Assembly (NCBI GenBank): GCA_037013685.1
Contig: CM072884.1
Span: 7,316,001-7,380,000, forward strand
Length of the DNA stretch: 64,000 nucleotides
Origin: Acridotheres tristis
Taxonomy: Eukaryota > Chordata > Aves > Passeriformes > Sturnidae
Direction of reading: 5' to 3'
A program made the position numbers and the translations under genes. Shown in pieces: positions 52,306-64,000 of the stretch (the first letter of the stretch is position 1; each line of letters starts with the position of its first letter). The notes beneath the pieces are model-generated. The model was not told the origin of the DNA. It saw only the letters and a program-made list of their open reading frames with translations, and ran no database searches.

Positions 52306-54994
52306 GCATGTAAAGCAAAAGAACTAAAGCTCTGTTTTTGCCTTGTTGACACAGATAAACTTTGACTAATGCAGAAGTAGATAGGTTTAAGCCAAAGCTG
52401 AGTATGCAATGAACAGGAGCAGGGCCAGGTCAAGGCTGAAACAGTGTTATCTTACAAGTTTGATCCAAAACAATTTCAAATTAGTGGCATGGGTTTTATG
52501 AAGTTGTATATTTTAAAAATTGTGCCAAAAGCCATTATTATTGAAGATCAATATAAAAGGAAAGAATAAAATACAAGAATTTTCTCATAGGTTTTATTTA
52601 GTATATTGTAGATATATATTCTGTGTTATGTTTTTCTTGTATAATCTACTGAATGTGAACCTGTGCACAATGTGGCTCTGGGTACATTTTCTGGGATTTA
52701 GGGCCCTGTTTATGTCAAGTTATATACTTCAAAATTTTAGCAGCACGTGTCCTTCTAATCTGCCAGAATCCTAGCTTACACTTAGTAAATTACTATCCAA
52801 ATATTTTTTTCCTGAGCTGCTTCACAGAAAAAAATTCAGCATTATTTTTAACTGGACATAGAACCCAAAATAATTCTGGAAATATATGCTGAACACTCGA
52901 GAGAAGTGGAATTTTAACTGCTAACAATACTAAGGCAATTTCAATAGCTGAATTGCATCATACATTCACTTCTACATAATTTATTTTAATTTCTTAGCAT
53001 CAGTCATCTCAGTTATTTTAAAAAAATAATTTCCTAGACTACAAAGATTAATAAACTTAGATTATCAAATTTAGGATTTTTAAAGCTTTGTAAAGAATCA
53101 CAGGAAACATCTACAACCTAAATAACCTAATTATCATAAGTGTTACAATTAAATAACTGTTTTCTTGTTCAGGCATGCTGAAATATCTTTAGGACATTAA
53201 ATTTCATGTATTGGCTCATGATGTGTTGCTTCAGTGTTCCTTTCAATGCTGTCATTCATTTCGAGACAAGATAAAAGAAAGGTGAGGGAAAAGTGGCTAT
53301 ACATGCATTGGTCACTTTGCAATCTGAAATCTACCTCTTGAAAGAATTATGAGAACAGATATGCAAAATTTTCAAATTGTTTTCCAGTTTAGAAATTCTA
53401 TTCTGCAATTAATTGCCTTTACTTGTTTCTACAGGTTGAGGCTTATTGTTCTAGCAGTGTTTTAATTGATTTAATGCACAAAATGTCTGGAGTGGGAGGG
53501 GAGGGAGTGTCAAGATTTGTTACTTTAAGGAAGTTAGATGTCACGACACAAGAACAAAATATGAGGAACTTTTAGGTTCCAACCAATTATTTGGGTAGCA
53601 CAGATGGCCTGTCTGATTATTAGTTTTTCTCTGACAAGTCAGAGGTCAAAATGAGAACAATTTCAAGTGAGTAAGGATCTGGATTATTTATTCAAGACAA
53701 ACTCAACAACAACTTTGATATTTTCCTTAAAATTCTGCAAACTTTTTGTTGTTGTTGTTGTTTGTTTGTGGGTTTTTTTAAGCAAAATTCTGAGGAATGT
53801 GGCAAGGCTAAATGAAAAATTTATATGAGAAGTAATTATTGTGACTGGCTTGCATTACATAAACTCAGGAGAACAACTGTCATGCAAAGTTTTATGAGTT
53901 TACCTTTCTTTTGCTTTATCAGGTAGCCAATATTTGATGCCTTTGCATTTTCATTAGGAAAATGCAGTATGGATTAGTTGTCTTCTGATATAAATGAGTA
54001 TAATCTATAATAATGCAGAGGAAGCTGAACAAAACTCATCTTTTCTGTTGAGTTGCCTGATTGTTTGACTTTGCTGAAGTTATGCTGCCTGTTTGTTTCT
54101 GCTCTCCTTCCCCTTATTTCTGATTTTTTTGTACCGTCATTAATGCAATTCCAGCTATCAGGATGCTGCCTTTGGTACTGCAGACTATCCTAAACTAATT
54201 ATTTGTCTTTATTCTTATTTTCTAACAAACATGCAGCCTCACACAGTAGCCTTCTGTTCTTAAAGTTATTGTCAGAAGAACTGTAATTACCTAAGCCTAC
54301 CCCTAAGCTCGAGTGATAGGCTACAGCATTGAATTTAAGTAGATCTGTGATGAAACAAATGTGTACACAGAAAGAAAATCAAGGAGAAGAATCTCAATAG
54401 CATGGAAATTGTAACTTAGTAATTAGTTAATTGTAACTTAGTAAATAATTATAACTTTTGCTTCAAAATTTCAGTATTTCAAGCTATTTCAGTAGGTTGT
54501 TTTTTGTTTCTCAAAATAAATGGTATAATGTTTAATGACAGAATCCATCCGTTGTGAAGAAGTGGTAAAATTTAACTGAATCATTAAACAACTTGTTTTA
54601 TTGAGTAATTTTACTTAAAGCAGTAATTTAAAAATTATGCCAAATGCCATATTGTCTCAACTCCTGCCTTTTCCACAATTCTACCAATACTTTTCTCTCA
54701 AGAATATCTCCTTTGTCATGTTTTACTATCTCTTTCTCTTGGCAATGAAACTTTGAAACAATTAATGGCTTAGAATCACTTAATTGCCAAAGAGGGATCT
54801 TGCCAAATACATTTTGAAAAAGCTGAACAGAAAGAGGGCTAATAAAATTACTTTTGTAATGATTCTAAGAATTCCTGCCTTTTTTCATGAGCTCCCTTAC
54901 CTCATCCTACGGAGGTCACTCTTTGGATCCACTCTTTGGATTAACGCTGTATCTGTGTATTTTTCACACCCAGAATTTATGTAGATCTTCCAAG
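52306..54994. other. Unique AT-rich sequence with small repeats
   Basis: It contains (GTT)5 at 53748-53762, a 16-base direct repeat aattgtaacttagtaa at 54408 and 54429, and a 13-base tandem (cactctttggat plus one base) at 54917-54942. No gene is recognised. Confidence 0.55.
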
Positions 54995-55490
54995 ATTGGG
55001 GTTGGGGAATGGAGGTTGTGGTCACTCCATAATCACTCCTCCCTGCTGCTCCTTACTCCTCGCAGTTTTCCCCAGCTCCAGTGTGGGTCCTTCCCACAGG
55101 CCCCAATCCTTGGGGATAAACCTTCAGGAAAACCCATTTCCTTCAGGTCACATCCCCCTGCTCCACCACAGGGTCCTCCATGGCTGCAGTGTGGGTATCT
55201 GCTCCCCAGGCTGCTCCAACATCTGCAGCACCTCCTCTTCCTCCTCTTCTCACCTTGGTGCTCACAGGGCTGTTTCTCACACTATTTTTGGTCCCTTTTC
55301 TCCCCGTCCAGCATTTTCTCCCCTTCTTTAACCTTCCTTTTCCCAGCAGTGCCATCTGTCTGGTTGATGTCCCGTGGCACATCCATTGTGGATCTGGCTT
55401 GTCCAGGACAGGGCAGCTCCTGGACTTCTCTCACAGCCATCAGCCCTGCTGACCCCTTGCTGCCAACACCTTGTCACAGACACTCCACAC
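54995..55490 (-). mobile_element. Solitary LTR, family 'A' copy 2, 3'-truncated
   Basis: Same family and orientation as the LTR at 36938-37752. Shared blocks include ggtccttcccac...ggataaac near 55085-55122 and ctgctcca.catctgcagcacc at 55211. The right end (the LTR 5' end) is close to complete, with ttgctgccaacacctt near 55457-55472. The part corresponding to copy 1 left of about 37250 is absent. The 210-codon plus-strand frame across it (54887-55519) runs antisense through the LTR, is rich in P, S and L, and is not a gene. Confidence 0.7.
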
Positions 55491-55927
55491 TTAAATACAT
55501 CATCCCTCTTTTCTTGTAGCACTTTTAAGGTTTTGAAGTGCTGGCTTCCCCACTTCAAATCTCATATTTACTTGCAATCCATCAATAACCTAATTTAACA
55601 TTGAATATTAGTGATTAAGCTGAAAATGTGCTCTTTGAAGCTTGTACTTGTGGGAGGTGTGGGATTTGCTTTACATGTGACAAGCTGTATGAGCTGCATA
55701 ATATCATTTATTATCCCTCTTTGGTAGAGGTAATACCTTATTCTCCTTACTCTGGAAAAATAAAATCTAGGTGTTTACAATCTTTATTATGTCCTGCAAT
55801 CATCAACTTAATTTTATTTTATTTTTTTTATAAACCAGGGACCTCTCATGCCCATGAACTCTTACGCTGGACATACAGGAATGAAAATTACATTCTTTGC
55901 CACTGCTGCATGCCATGCCCTGTTTAC
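55491..55927. other. Unique sequence between LTR and CR1
   Basis: A 112-codon plus-strand frame (55628-55966) runs through here into the CR1 fragment. Its last residues are CR1-derived, and the remainder matches no known protein. Confidence 0.5.
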
Positions 55928-56097
55928 AGGCTCCCAGGGCACTGGTCACATTCTCAAGCCTGCTAGAGTTCAAAAATGTTTGGAAAAATCTCTCAGGCAC
56001 ACGTTGTGACTCTTGAAGATAATTCTGTGCAGGGCCAGGAGTTGGACTCGATCCTTGTGGGTCCTTTCCAACTCAGCATGTTCTGTGATGCTGTGAT
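55928..56097 (+). mobile_element. CR1 LINE 3' end, second subfamily
   Basis: The order ctcccagggcactggtcaca, caagcctgctagagttca, atctctcaggcacacg, gtgcagggccaggagttgg, gtcctttccaactca, ending ttctgtgatgctgtgat, matches the 3' portion of a CR1 subfamily distinct from the copy at 45622. It is heavily 5'-truncated. The terminal repeat differs from attctatg, consistent with a different subfamily or drift. Confidence 0.93.
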
Positions 56098-58554
56098 ACT
56101 ATTTAATAAGTAGCTTGTGCTAAAAAATATTATTTAGTTCTCCATCCTAATCCACCAGATATTTATCAAACTGGACTGTGTGCTGTGAGACTTAGCTCAG
56201 TGATCTTATCTCATTTATTTGAGTAATTCTGCAGTGATGGAGAGTTACTCTGTGCTCTCCTGCTGCAGCTCCTCAGTGAATGTGCACCTGGGCAGGAGGG
56301 AGGCACACTAAAAATAATATTCCACTACTGTGCCCCCTGGAAATAAAGATCAATGGGAGTTCCAGCAGAGCAAAGTCTCATAGAGGCTTTGGAGGAAGAA
56401 CTTTGTCTCAACTGGGGTGAAAGTAGGAGGATGCAGAGGATGCACCCTCTCTCTTAAACATGAAAGAAGCTCAGCTTTATGCAGCATATCTATTTTGCAT
56501 GGAAATGCATAATGGAAACTTCCAACTTACAGGTGGGATTTTGAATCACAAATGATTTGTCCAAAGTCATGTAGCTGAAACAAGGAATTGCAGTTGGATT
56601 TTTGAAAATGTAAGCCAAAATATTTTTCTGTGTTCTATTTTTAAAAAAATAACTGAATCAGACCAAGAACAAAAATGGCATTGATATTGAAACAGAGTTA
56701 TGAATATTACAAACCCATCAGTTATTGGAATTTACTTCAATGGCTTTTAAAATGCATACAGATTTAGACAGTCATTCAAATGTATATTTTTGTATGCATT
56801 TGTGTTTAAGTAGGATAAAGCTCAATAGTGCTTGTTCCCTGACCTGGACTTGTTTCTAATTTATGAACCCTAATATTTAGCAATTTAAAGGCTAATGTTG
56901 TTTATGGATTTTGAATGCTAATAATTCTGTTCTATTGTATAAATATGTATTTACATTGGAAAATCCTTATGAAGCTGAATTAAAGGCAAATGTAAATATC
57001 TGGGTTAATTTTTTGTGCATTTTCAAGCACATAGCAGAAGGGAAAAGCAAAATTGGTCATTATGAGTACATAGCGATGAAAAATGGCTAGACACAATAAA
57101 GGATAATTTCTTTGGTTTTCACAGCATAATGGAGTATGAATCATATTTAAAATTAATGACTAAGAAGACAGATCATGATTTGAATGTCATCAGTAGCTAT
57201 TTTACTCCTCCCTAGAGCTGCAACAAGCCTTTTATGAGAGATGAGTTCCCGCAAACAAGCCCTTCTAAGCTGTCTGGAAGCTCTTAATTTATAACAGAGC
57301 TTTAGAAAATGCTTTATTTTTACTTTTTTCCAGGCTTGGGATAAGAGTAGCAGACTGGGAACATCACCTTACTGGCCAGCAAGTAATGTGCAGTTGTTTG
57401 TTGGCAAGTAATTTTTCAAACATAACTTTTTTGAGGGGTGATGTTGGCAGCACATGTTCATGCTATTGTTTCTATTTAAGTGAACTTTTGAATTCTGTTA
57501 CTGTGTATGTGGGATAGACATTAAGCAAAGATTATGAGTCAACAATGAATCTTTTTCAAGAAAAGGCATCCTGATGCTTTTGATAGTGCAGGATATTGAG
57601 CAGCAATGAAAAGGGAAAACTGGGTTGTTTTTTTTACTTCTACAGGTATGTAAAGTATTTTCTTTTTCAGCAATAGTCTTGTACTGAAAGTTAAAGTCTG
57701 CTATTGGAGATCAAACTTTTACTAAAAGATGAAGCACATCTTCTGTTTCAAAGGATTGCAGGTTAGACCTCTCCTGACATTCAGACTTGGTGTTTACTGA
57801 AGCTGGTGTGTACTTTCAGTTCACAGGTTGTCCTTAAGCTGTTGGAGTTATTACAGTGGTGTATCACCTTTCATTCTACCCACCAAATCTCTCATGGCTC
57901 ATTTGGCCTGCACAATGATGTTCTGTGAGATTGTTTTCATTTTTCAGTAACTTATATCACAGAGTATCTCAGATTTAGCCATAACTCTATTTTCACTGAC
58001 AGGCTCCTCTCTCCTCTTCCTTTTGCAGCTGGCTCTTGAGGGGAGCACTCATAAAGCACGGCCACTTAGGATCTCAGTTTAAAGGACCTGCCAAATTGCA
58101 CCTACAAATAGCCATGAAGGCAGGATCACACGTTGAAAGCAGGCATTGGAATGGTTTATTTTTACAAACAGAGATAGACCAGAAGGAATACTTTCATGTA
58201 TAATACCTAAAATAATAGTCAGACTTCTGGTTTAGTGCATCATTCTTTATGCTGCACTGTCCTATTTATAGTCTTGTAAGTGTCAGAAAAACACTTTTTT
58301 TTGTATTTAGGTTCTCTTATTTTATGGGCATATATAGAAAGATACAGAAACAATTCTGCTAAAGGTAGCTGAAATATTGTTGAAAAATGTTCTCCTTCAC
58401 ATCATTACAGTATATTGTTTTACAGGAGCTGGAATGGGTACTGTGAAAGTTAAGAACTCTGGTGATCTGTAGCTTGGCAACTACAACAGGCCTGAGATCT
58501 CGAAGGCACAGACATGCTCAAGTTATTGCTCTAGTAAAAAATTTCTGGGGGGAG
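56098..58554. other. Unique sequence
   Basis: No gene or repeat family is recognised. A weak CTCF-like core (minus strand, 56330-56343) and several blocks of mixed AT-rich, homeobox-motif-like sequence around 56860-57300 are present; none can be asserted as functional. Confidence 0.5.
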
Positions 58555-58621
58555 ATATATATATACACACATATATACATGTGCATGCATATATATGTAC
58601 TTTATATATATGTGTGTGTGT
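58555..58621. repeat. Mixed (AT)/(AC/GT) microsatellite with inverted arms
   Basis: AT and AC repeats on the left and AT and GT repeats on the right make 13-base perfect inverted arms (58565-58577 and 58605-58617) around a 27-base centre. It could form a hairpin or cruciform. Confidence 0.9.
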
Positions 58622-58898
58622 TACATGAAATAACAATAACAAAGTAAAATCATCTCCCTGAATGCTATTTTTGTACATTTCAGGGCACAGTATCCTGAGT
58701 ACTATGTGGCAGGATTCTGTCATCTTATTAACTATATCTTTAAGGAAAAAAGAAAGCATTTCAATATACCCCACCCTCAATATTTTGTATCGTTTTCTTG
58801 ATAGGCTTACTTCTTATTTCACTGTGATGAAAAGTTAGGTGTCAAAAATTAGAATTTAAAAAAGAAAAGTGATTGCTGTCTCTTGATCTGTTATAACA

Positions 58899-59554
58899 TG
58901 TCTTGGTTTGAAAACAGGCATATGCTAAGGGAGGCAGGAGCCTCTCTTGAAATGGAAAATGTAAACCTTCTCCCTCCAAATTATTATAATTTTGAAATTA
59001 AGGCAAAGATATGGGAATAGGAATAACAGTTATTTACTAGAAAAATTAAAATAGAAATACAGTATTACAGAGAACAAACTCCAAAACACTGACAGAATCA
59101 GAATACAACCTGACCCCCTGTCAGTCAGTCAGTCAGTCAGGGTGTTGGCAGCAGTCCCATTAAATGGTGGCTGCATCCTCCTGCAGTGACAGCTGTGGTT
59201 CAGTTGAAGCAGTGCTCCTGTAGAAGGTGCAGTTTTCCTCTGAAGGTCCAGTGATGATGTAGAAGGGTCTGGTTTTCCTCTGGAATCAGTGGGAAAATGC
59301 TGCTCTGATGTTCCAAATCTCAGATTTTATCTAGGTAGGAAATGCTTGGCTCCTCCCCCTGGGTGGAGCATCTCCCAGTGGGATGATGCAATTTTATCAG
59401 TCATGCAGTGGGACTCAGTGGCCCATTAACAGAAGATACTTCCTTGGAGGAAGGATGGGTTGTGGAAGAGATAAAGGTCATTGCCCCACCAGGTTTTAAC
59501 AGATAGTGATAGAATACTTAGCTTTGGTTACATCCTGCATTGCCACCCAAGACA
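58899..59554. mobile_element. Solitary endogenous-retrovirus LTR, nearly full length
   Basis: A 656-base unit begins TGTCTTGG and ends CCAAGACA, an 8-base perfect terminal inverted repeat with the canonical TG...CA ends. From memory it matches an abundant songbird LTR along most of its length. Recognisable words include tttgaaaacaggca, gcaggagcctctcttg, ggcaaagatatggg and ttggctcctccccctggg. There are no retroviral genes and no second LTR, so it is a solo LTR formed by recombination between LTRs. A (TCAG)5 microsatellite lies at 59121-59140. Orientation is uncertain: CCAAG-box-like and TATA-like (tagataaaatc) words on the minus strand favour minus. The flanking pentamer ttata occurs immediately right (59555-59559) and three bases left (58891-58895), which may be a disturbed target-site duplication. 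Confidence 0.8.
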
Positions 59555-62218
59555 TTATATCACTTTCCATTCTCACTACCAAGGAGGCTCATGAACTACA
59601 TGAAGTAACCCCCTCTGCTTCTGGTGACTCGTCACTTAACAAGGTACAAGGACTAAAGGAAAGTACTCATCTTTTTAACATTTGTAAGGGATGCTAACGT
59701 TGGGAATTTCATGGGAACATGAATAAAAGGAAGGCATCCTCTGCAGTATGAAGACAACCAGTGGAAGTTATCAAAGTGCTACTTCTAAAGGTAATTGTCT
59801 CTAGGCATTTCTCTGTTGTACTTTTTATTTTGCACGGGCCACACCTGATACATTGTCCTGTCTAGGGGTGGTTCTGATGGCTTAGAAAGGCAACCCAAAT
59901 AATCTATGAACAGCTAATTCCAGTGCTCATAGAAACACATTAGAAAAACATTACAGAGAAGCAATAATTTGAGATCCCAAACACGTTTTTTCCCCATTAA
60001 TGATGTTTTAAAATGCAGAAAGCACTTCTGTGGAGCATGAAGGATGGTCAGGGTTACCTAATGAGGCTGATAGGTAAAATTGCTGCATGCTTGATCTGCC
60101 CTGGACCCTAATGCTTATTTGGACACGTCTTATTATCGTGCGGGTGTTAAGTCTGTCCAAGCTCATAATCAATAGATATATGGTCATTTACAGTGTTTAT
60201 GTCTCTGTCTTGGATAGCTGGAACAAAGTGATCAGAATGTAGTTTGCTAGGTTCATACAGAAAATTTCTCAGGGACAACCTGAGAAAACTAATTGCTGTC
60301 ATTAACATGGGAGTCATATGAGCTGTGATAATAATACGGGTGATGAACTCCCCACCTTTGGCCATCACTTTATTACCTAGAGGGTCAGTAAAGAATTTAT
60401 TCAACCCTCAGTTACATTTTATAATTGGCTATTTGTACCTGGGAAGATTTTGGTACTCTACAGTATCTTTAGATATCATCCATCGACTGTAAAAGTGTTT
60501 TAAGTGCATCAAAAAAAGAATGGTGGGGACCCACTGTCAAAGTCTGTCGGGAAATGGAGAGCTAAGAACCCCATAATTTTTGGTCTCAGATCTTTGAGCT
60601 TTAGAGGAAACAGTCTGAACTGACAGCTTAGCAATAGCTTAGCAGATCTATAAAAACTGTATATCAACAAAATAGTGATAGCTTGATGTTGCATGAACAT
60701 ACTGAACCAAGCAGAGCAGTGCTTTGTTAAGTGTATTTCTGTTTTGTTGGTATGATGACTCAATCTCACAGAGAGACAGCAGCACTCAGGCTGCATGTCT
60801 TTGTAAGCTGTATGAAAAGCCAGGGGAGAGTATGATTTTAATTTAAACTGGTTTTGCAAAGGCTATCGACTTGGGTTTAGGCATTCTGAGTTAATTCTCG
60901 CAGGCAAAGAGGCACAGGTGCCTGTTAGTGTCAGGAAGTTAAAATGACACAAAGAATTCTACCAGCATCTCCAGTGTGAACTGTGACTCAGTGCTCAGTG
61001 AGACCCAGGCCCCTTTTCCAAGAAGGGCTCTTGAGCAGTTGCCAGGCGGAGCTGACAAGGGCTGCCCTTTCCTGCCATTTCACATCCACACAGGTACTAG
61101 TTCTCCATTTTAAAAAAACACATTCCCACAGCCAGACACCTGCAAAAGATGGAAAAATGATACGAGTACTCAGGAAGAGTTTCCTAAAGTATCCCTTATC
61201 TTTCACTACTCATTTAAACAGGGAGCTGCTTAGCAGGACTGGCTATCAGCCCAAGGAATTGCTGGATTTCCAATAAGGCATCTCAGTAGTTTTGGTTAGA
61301 TGTTTTAGCTGTAGGAAAATTGCTTAGAACAGACCTAAGTCTAAAATGTGATCCCAAATCTCCTGCTCACTCGTTGCCTACAGTGCCATGACTTTTATTT
61401 GAGTATTTTTAGGGATCATGGGACCACTCCTGTTTGAAACAGCTCTGCCAGTAGCTGCAGCTAAAATCAGATCAAATATCCACTATGGTAAAACATTCTG
61501 GATACTCAGCACACACTCTCAAGAGTAGGTTAGGTAGCTGTAGCTAACCTCCTCACAATTTCTCCTGGACATATGAGAATAAAGAGATTTTTATCTCTGG
61601 AGAAAGATTCATAATAAAAGTATATACCAGTCTAGCTAAAAAAAGAAGAAAAACTAACTATGTTTAAGTTATTTCAAATGTTTTTCTTATCTTAATTAAA
61701 AAAAAAAAATCAGTTGGAAACCAATTACAAAAAAACCTCAAAAAAGCAACAAACCCAAACCCTCAACAGTAGTACGGAAACTTACAAAAAAAATGATAAA
61801 TAAAAAATTATCTTCTTTTAAATTTTACCTTTCTAATTATTTCTGGCTCCAAAATTTACTCCATGAGTAAAATTCAGTGAAGTAGGTTTAAGTTTTTCAT
61901 TTAAATAGTGAAAGGTAGTAGTAATTTTTTTCTCCACAAGATTCTTAAACCAGAGATTTTCAATCACTTTTTTATCATAATAATTGGAAAAACATTCACT
62001 TACTCTGTTTTTAATCTAGCTGGTAATGAATTCACTCAAATTAGACATTGATTTTATTATGAAAATCTCAAGACGACTGTAACTTTAAAAAATCAGTCTA
62101 AGAATTTGGTATTATAAGAATATGATTCTAAAAATCAAAGCAGAATAATTCTATAACTTTTTAGAACTTAGTATTATTTCAAAAAACGGTATTTGCCAGT
62201 AAAGCTTCAAGGCAAAAA
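59555..62218. other. Unique AT-rich sequence
   Basis: No repeat family is recognised. The minus-strand frame at 60147-60404 is listed separately. A-rich stretches occur near 61640-61740. Confidence 0.5.
60147..60404 (-). other. Compositionally protein-like open frame (85 codons)
   Basis: The predicted product (including NKVMAKGGEF and LRNFLYEPSK) has a balanced amino-acid composition, unlike most frames here, but I cannot name a family. A pyrimidine-rich segment ending ttttctcag, similar to a splice acceptor, lies inside it. It may be a decayed coding or repeat fragment, or chance. No promoter or polyadenylation signal is apparent. Confidence 0.12.
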
Positions 62219-62640
62219 TTGCTACCACAGCATGGCATAGCAGAGGGATATCTCTGCTTATCATGCCAGCAAACAGGTGAATCTCATCCAAAGGTCTTTA
62301 TAAACTCTTCCCATATGGTGGATCTGGGCCATAACTTTGCCAGGACCTTGTCAAACCATACATGCTGTGCTTTTCATATTCCTACAGGATATCCCACACA
62401 CACTGGGTTTTCTCTGGTTTCCCCAGGAGGAGCTGTGCCATTCCACTGTGGTTCTCCCAGGAAAACAGCATCCAGCACCTGTCTGTCCTTGGCAGAGAGC
62501 TGCAGCCTGCTCACTGCCTCCTCCTGGGCAGATTTTAGGACAAGGACACAGCGTTGCTACGCTGAAAGATTTACTGTAGGCTGGAACTGATACTCCCAGG
62601 GGCTGGAGCAGAAATGTGAACTCGGTGATCGGGTGATGTG
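62219..62640. other. GC-richer block with overlapping frames
   Basis: GC content rises relative to the flanks, and two plus-strand frames (62219-62590 and 62337-62579) overlap in different phases, so neither is credible as a gene on this evidence. CpGs occur in acagcgttgctacgctg and in ctcggtgatcgggtg. It might be an unrecognised old repeat or a conserved element. Confidence 0.25.
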
Positions 62641-64000
62641 GAAGAAAAGGAGAAAAAAAAGTTGCTTCAGGTCCGCCCTACTGCCTGCATACTGCCAGAC
62701 CTTGTGGGAATTTTAGATTAAGTTTGCTGCTTACAGTATCAGGCAATTTTACAAGTGTGGCTGCTGCACTGAAATATTAAAAATATTTTTTTTCCTTGTA
62801 CTTTTGACCTATGAGACATGAAACTCCCTGTTCTGAGAATTAAAGCAGCAATACAGTTTAGACTTCATCTGTGAGAAATGGAGAATTCTTGATATGACAA
62901 TTGGTGGATTAAGTATTTGTTTAAAACCAAAACCCACATAGGCAGCTAAATTGCACCATCTGGAGCAAGAGGCAGATGTAAGCATCTTTATTTAAGAATC
63001 GGTTTCTTATTATTTATAAAAGATGCGTGGAGTTACACTCTTTTTTTTTTTTTTTCCAGGGAGCATCATTCATAGGAAATAGCTTTATGTAGACATCTGG
63101 AATAGAAATTTCTTAATAATTTTATATAATAAACCCAGAATAAATGCTAATTATTAATAGTCAAGATTGCTTAAGGATTTCAGACTAGCTGACAGTCTGA
63201 ACAAAGCACAGGCAGATGCTTTAGACAGGCTGTAAGGAAGACTGATAATTATAAGCAAAGCCAGGGAAGTGACCTTTTATTGTGGCAGGAACTGCAAGCA
63301 TCACCACACCCCTCACCACCACATACTGCACAAATTAGACCCATCCATTGACCACATCTAGAGAACCTCGTTTTCCAGCTGGTATTCTGTGCCTTTCAAC
63401 TTTAAGCTGGGCATTCAGGAACTGAGGCACATAGAATCTTCCATCATCTTTCAAATTTTATAGAGAAAATGTTATTTTCACAAGAATGAAGTAATTTTGT
63501 TTTCACAATACTAATTTGTTGTCAATGATTAATGAATCGGTAATCAGTTTCTACAGGGTTTGTCTGGCAAAATGACTTTATTCATTCAGTGTTTACAGAA
63601 AAGGAGCATATGAGAAGTAATTTATATGTGATCCTCAGAAACTTTTTAAGCTTCATCCAAGTTCGTTCAAAGTGAATATATAAATATAAAGATAAAATAA
63701 GGCACTAATCTATGTATATTCAGCCAGAAACAGACTATGATTTAGAGCCTCTTAGGATAAAAAATAATGAATGAAAAAGACTGCTTAATTAAAACTTTAA
63801 CATTAAGTTGTGCTCTTTTATAAAGGTCCATCTAATTCTGTACAATTTTTTTTCCAGACAGAAGGCATGCAAAAGATAGATTATACTAACAGAAAGAAAG
63901 AAAAAACTTCAGTGAGACAAAGGCAACCATTAATAAAGCAACCATTAGCCCATTTATTGAGCTTTGATAGAGGAAGATGTAGAAAAAGAAAGTATTTTAA
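62641..64000. other. Unique AT-rich sequence
   Basis: A 15-base T run followed by ccag (63041-63059) has the form of a strong splice acceptor, but no open exon of note follows. No gene or repeat family is recognised to the end of the window. Confidence 0.5.

Noticed and set aside
54887..55519. 210-codon open frame, longest in the window
   Set aside because: It runs antisense through a solitary LTR and is proline/serine/leucine-rich because of the C/T-rich strand; three other frames overlap it in the same LTR.
56330..56343. Second CTCF-like core (minus strand)
   Set aside because: The core GGGGGC is present, but the upstream CCA is absent; the match is too weak to list as a site.
63041..63059. 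Strong splice-acceptor-like tract
   Set aside because: T runs followed by CAG are frequent in this AT-rich DNA, and no open exon or donor of interest follows.
1..64000. Bacterial-type features (operons, CRISPR arrays, ribosome binding sites), rRNA and tRNA genes
   Set aside because: No coding density, no regularly spaced direct repeats and no cloverleaf or rRNA-like sequence were seen; CR1 elements show that this is sauropsid nuclear DNA.

Overview
The window looks like non-coding nuclear DNA from a bird. It is AT-rich, and I see no protein-coding gene, rRNA, tRNA, operon or CRISPR array. The organism call rests on repeats. Four fragments match the chicken-repeat-1 (CR1) LINE family: two contain the characteristic 3' end, and one is a long relic of the reverse-transcriptase ORF. 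Three loci carry long terminal repeat (LTR) sequence of types I associate with songbird endogenous retroviruses. The CR1 call is strong. Passerine is an inference from recalled LTR families and could not be checked here.

Layout. Positions 1-12 kb are mostly unique sequence, with a CTCF-like site near 3.6 kb, a 24-base T run near 4.9 kb and a block near 7.1-7.4 kb with SOX/FOX-like motifs. Positions 12.2-12.3 kb hold a CR1 fragment. Positions 12.3-26.8 kb are mostly unique and include an RFX-like site (16.4 kb), a CpG-retaining block (19.6-20.2 kb), a weak LTR-like candidate (24 kb) and a T/G tract (25.8 kb). Positions 26.8-27.8 kb are a CR1 relic whose reading frame is broken into at least three frames. 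Positions 27.8-36.9 kb are unique, with a strong RFX X-box match (31.7 kb) and a candidate conserved block (34.7 kb). Positions 36.9-37.95 kb hold two LTRs arranged head to head, so that the composite ends in inverted repeats. A second copy of the larger LTR lies at 55.0-55.5 kb. CR1 3' ends lie at 45.6-45.8 and 55.9-56.1 kb. A nearly full-length solitary LTR occupies 58.9-59.55 kb. The rest is AT-rich sequence with simple repeats.

The open reading frames in the window are short, scattered and mostly fall in LTRs, CR1 or low-complexity DNA. A few that are long for this base composition, or have splice-like edges, are listed as weak candidates. No genes here can be shown to work together. The most plausible setting is an intergenic region or a very large intron whose functional content, if any, is regulatory. 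I found no convincing sign of an undescribed biological system. The items most worth checking are the head-to-head LTR pair, the CpG-rich and SOX-rich non-coding blocks, the X-box and CTCF-like sites, and the exon-like segment at 40.6 kb.
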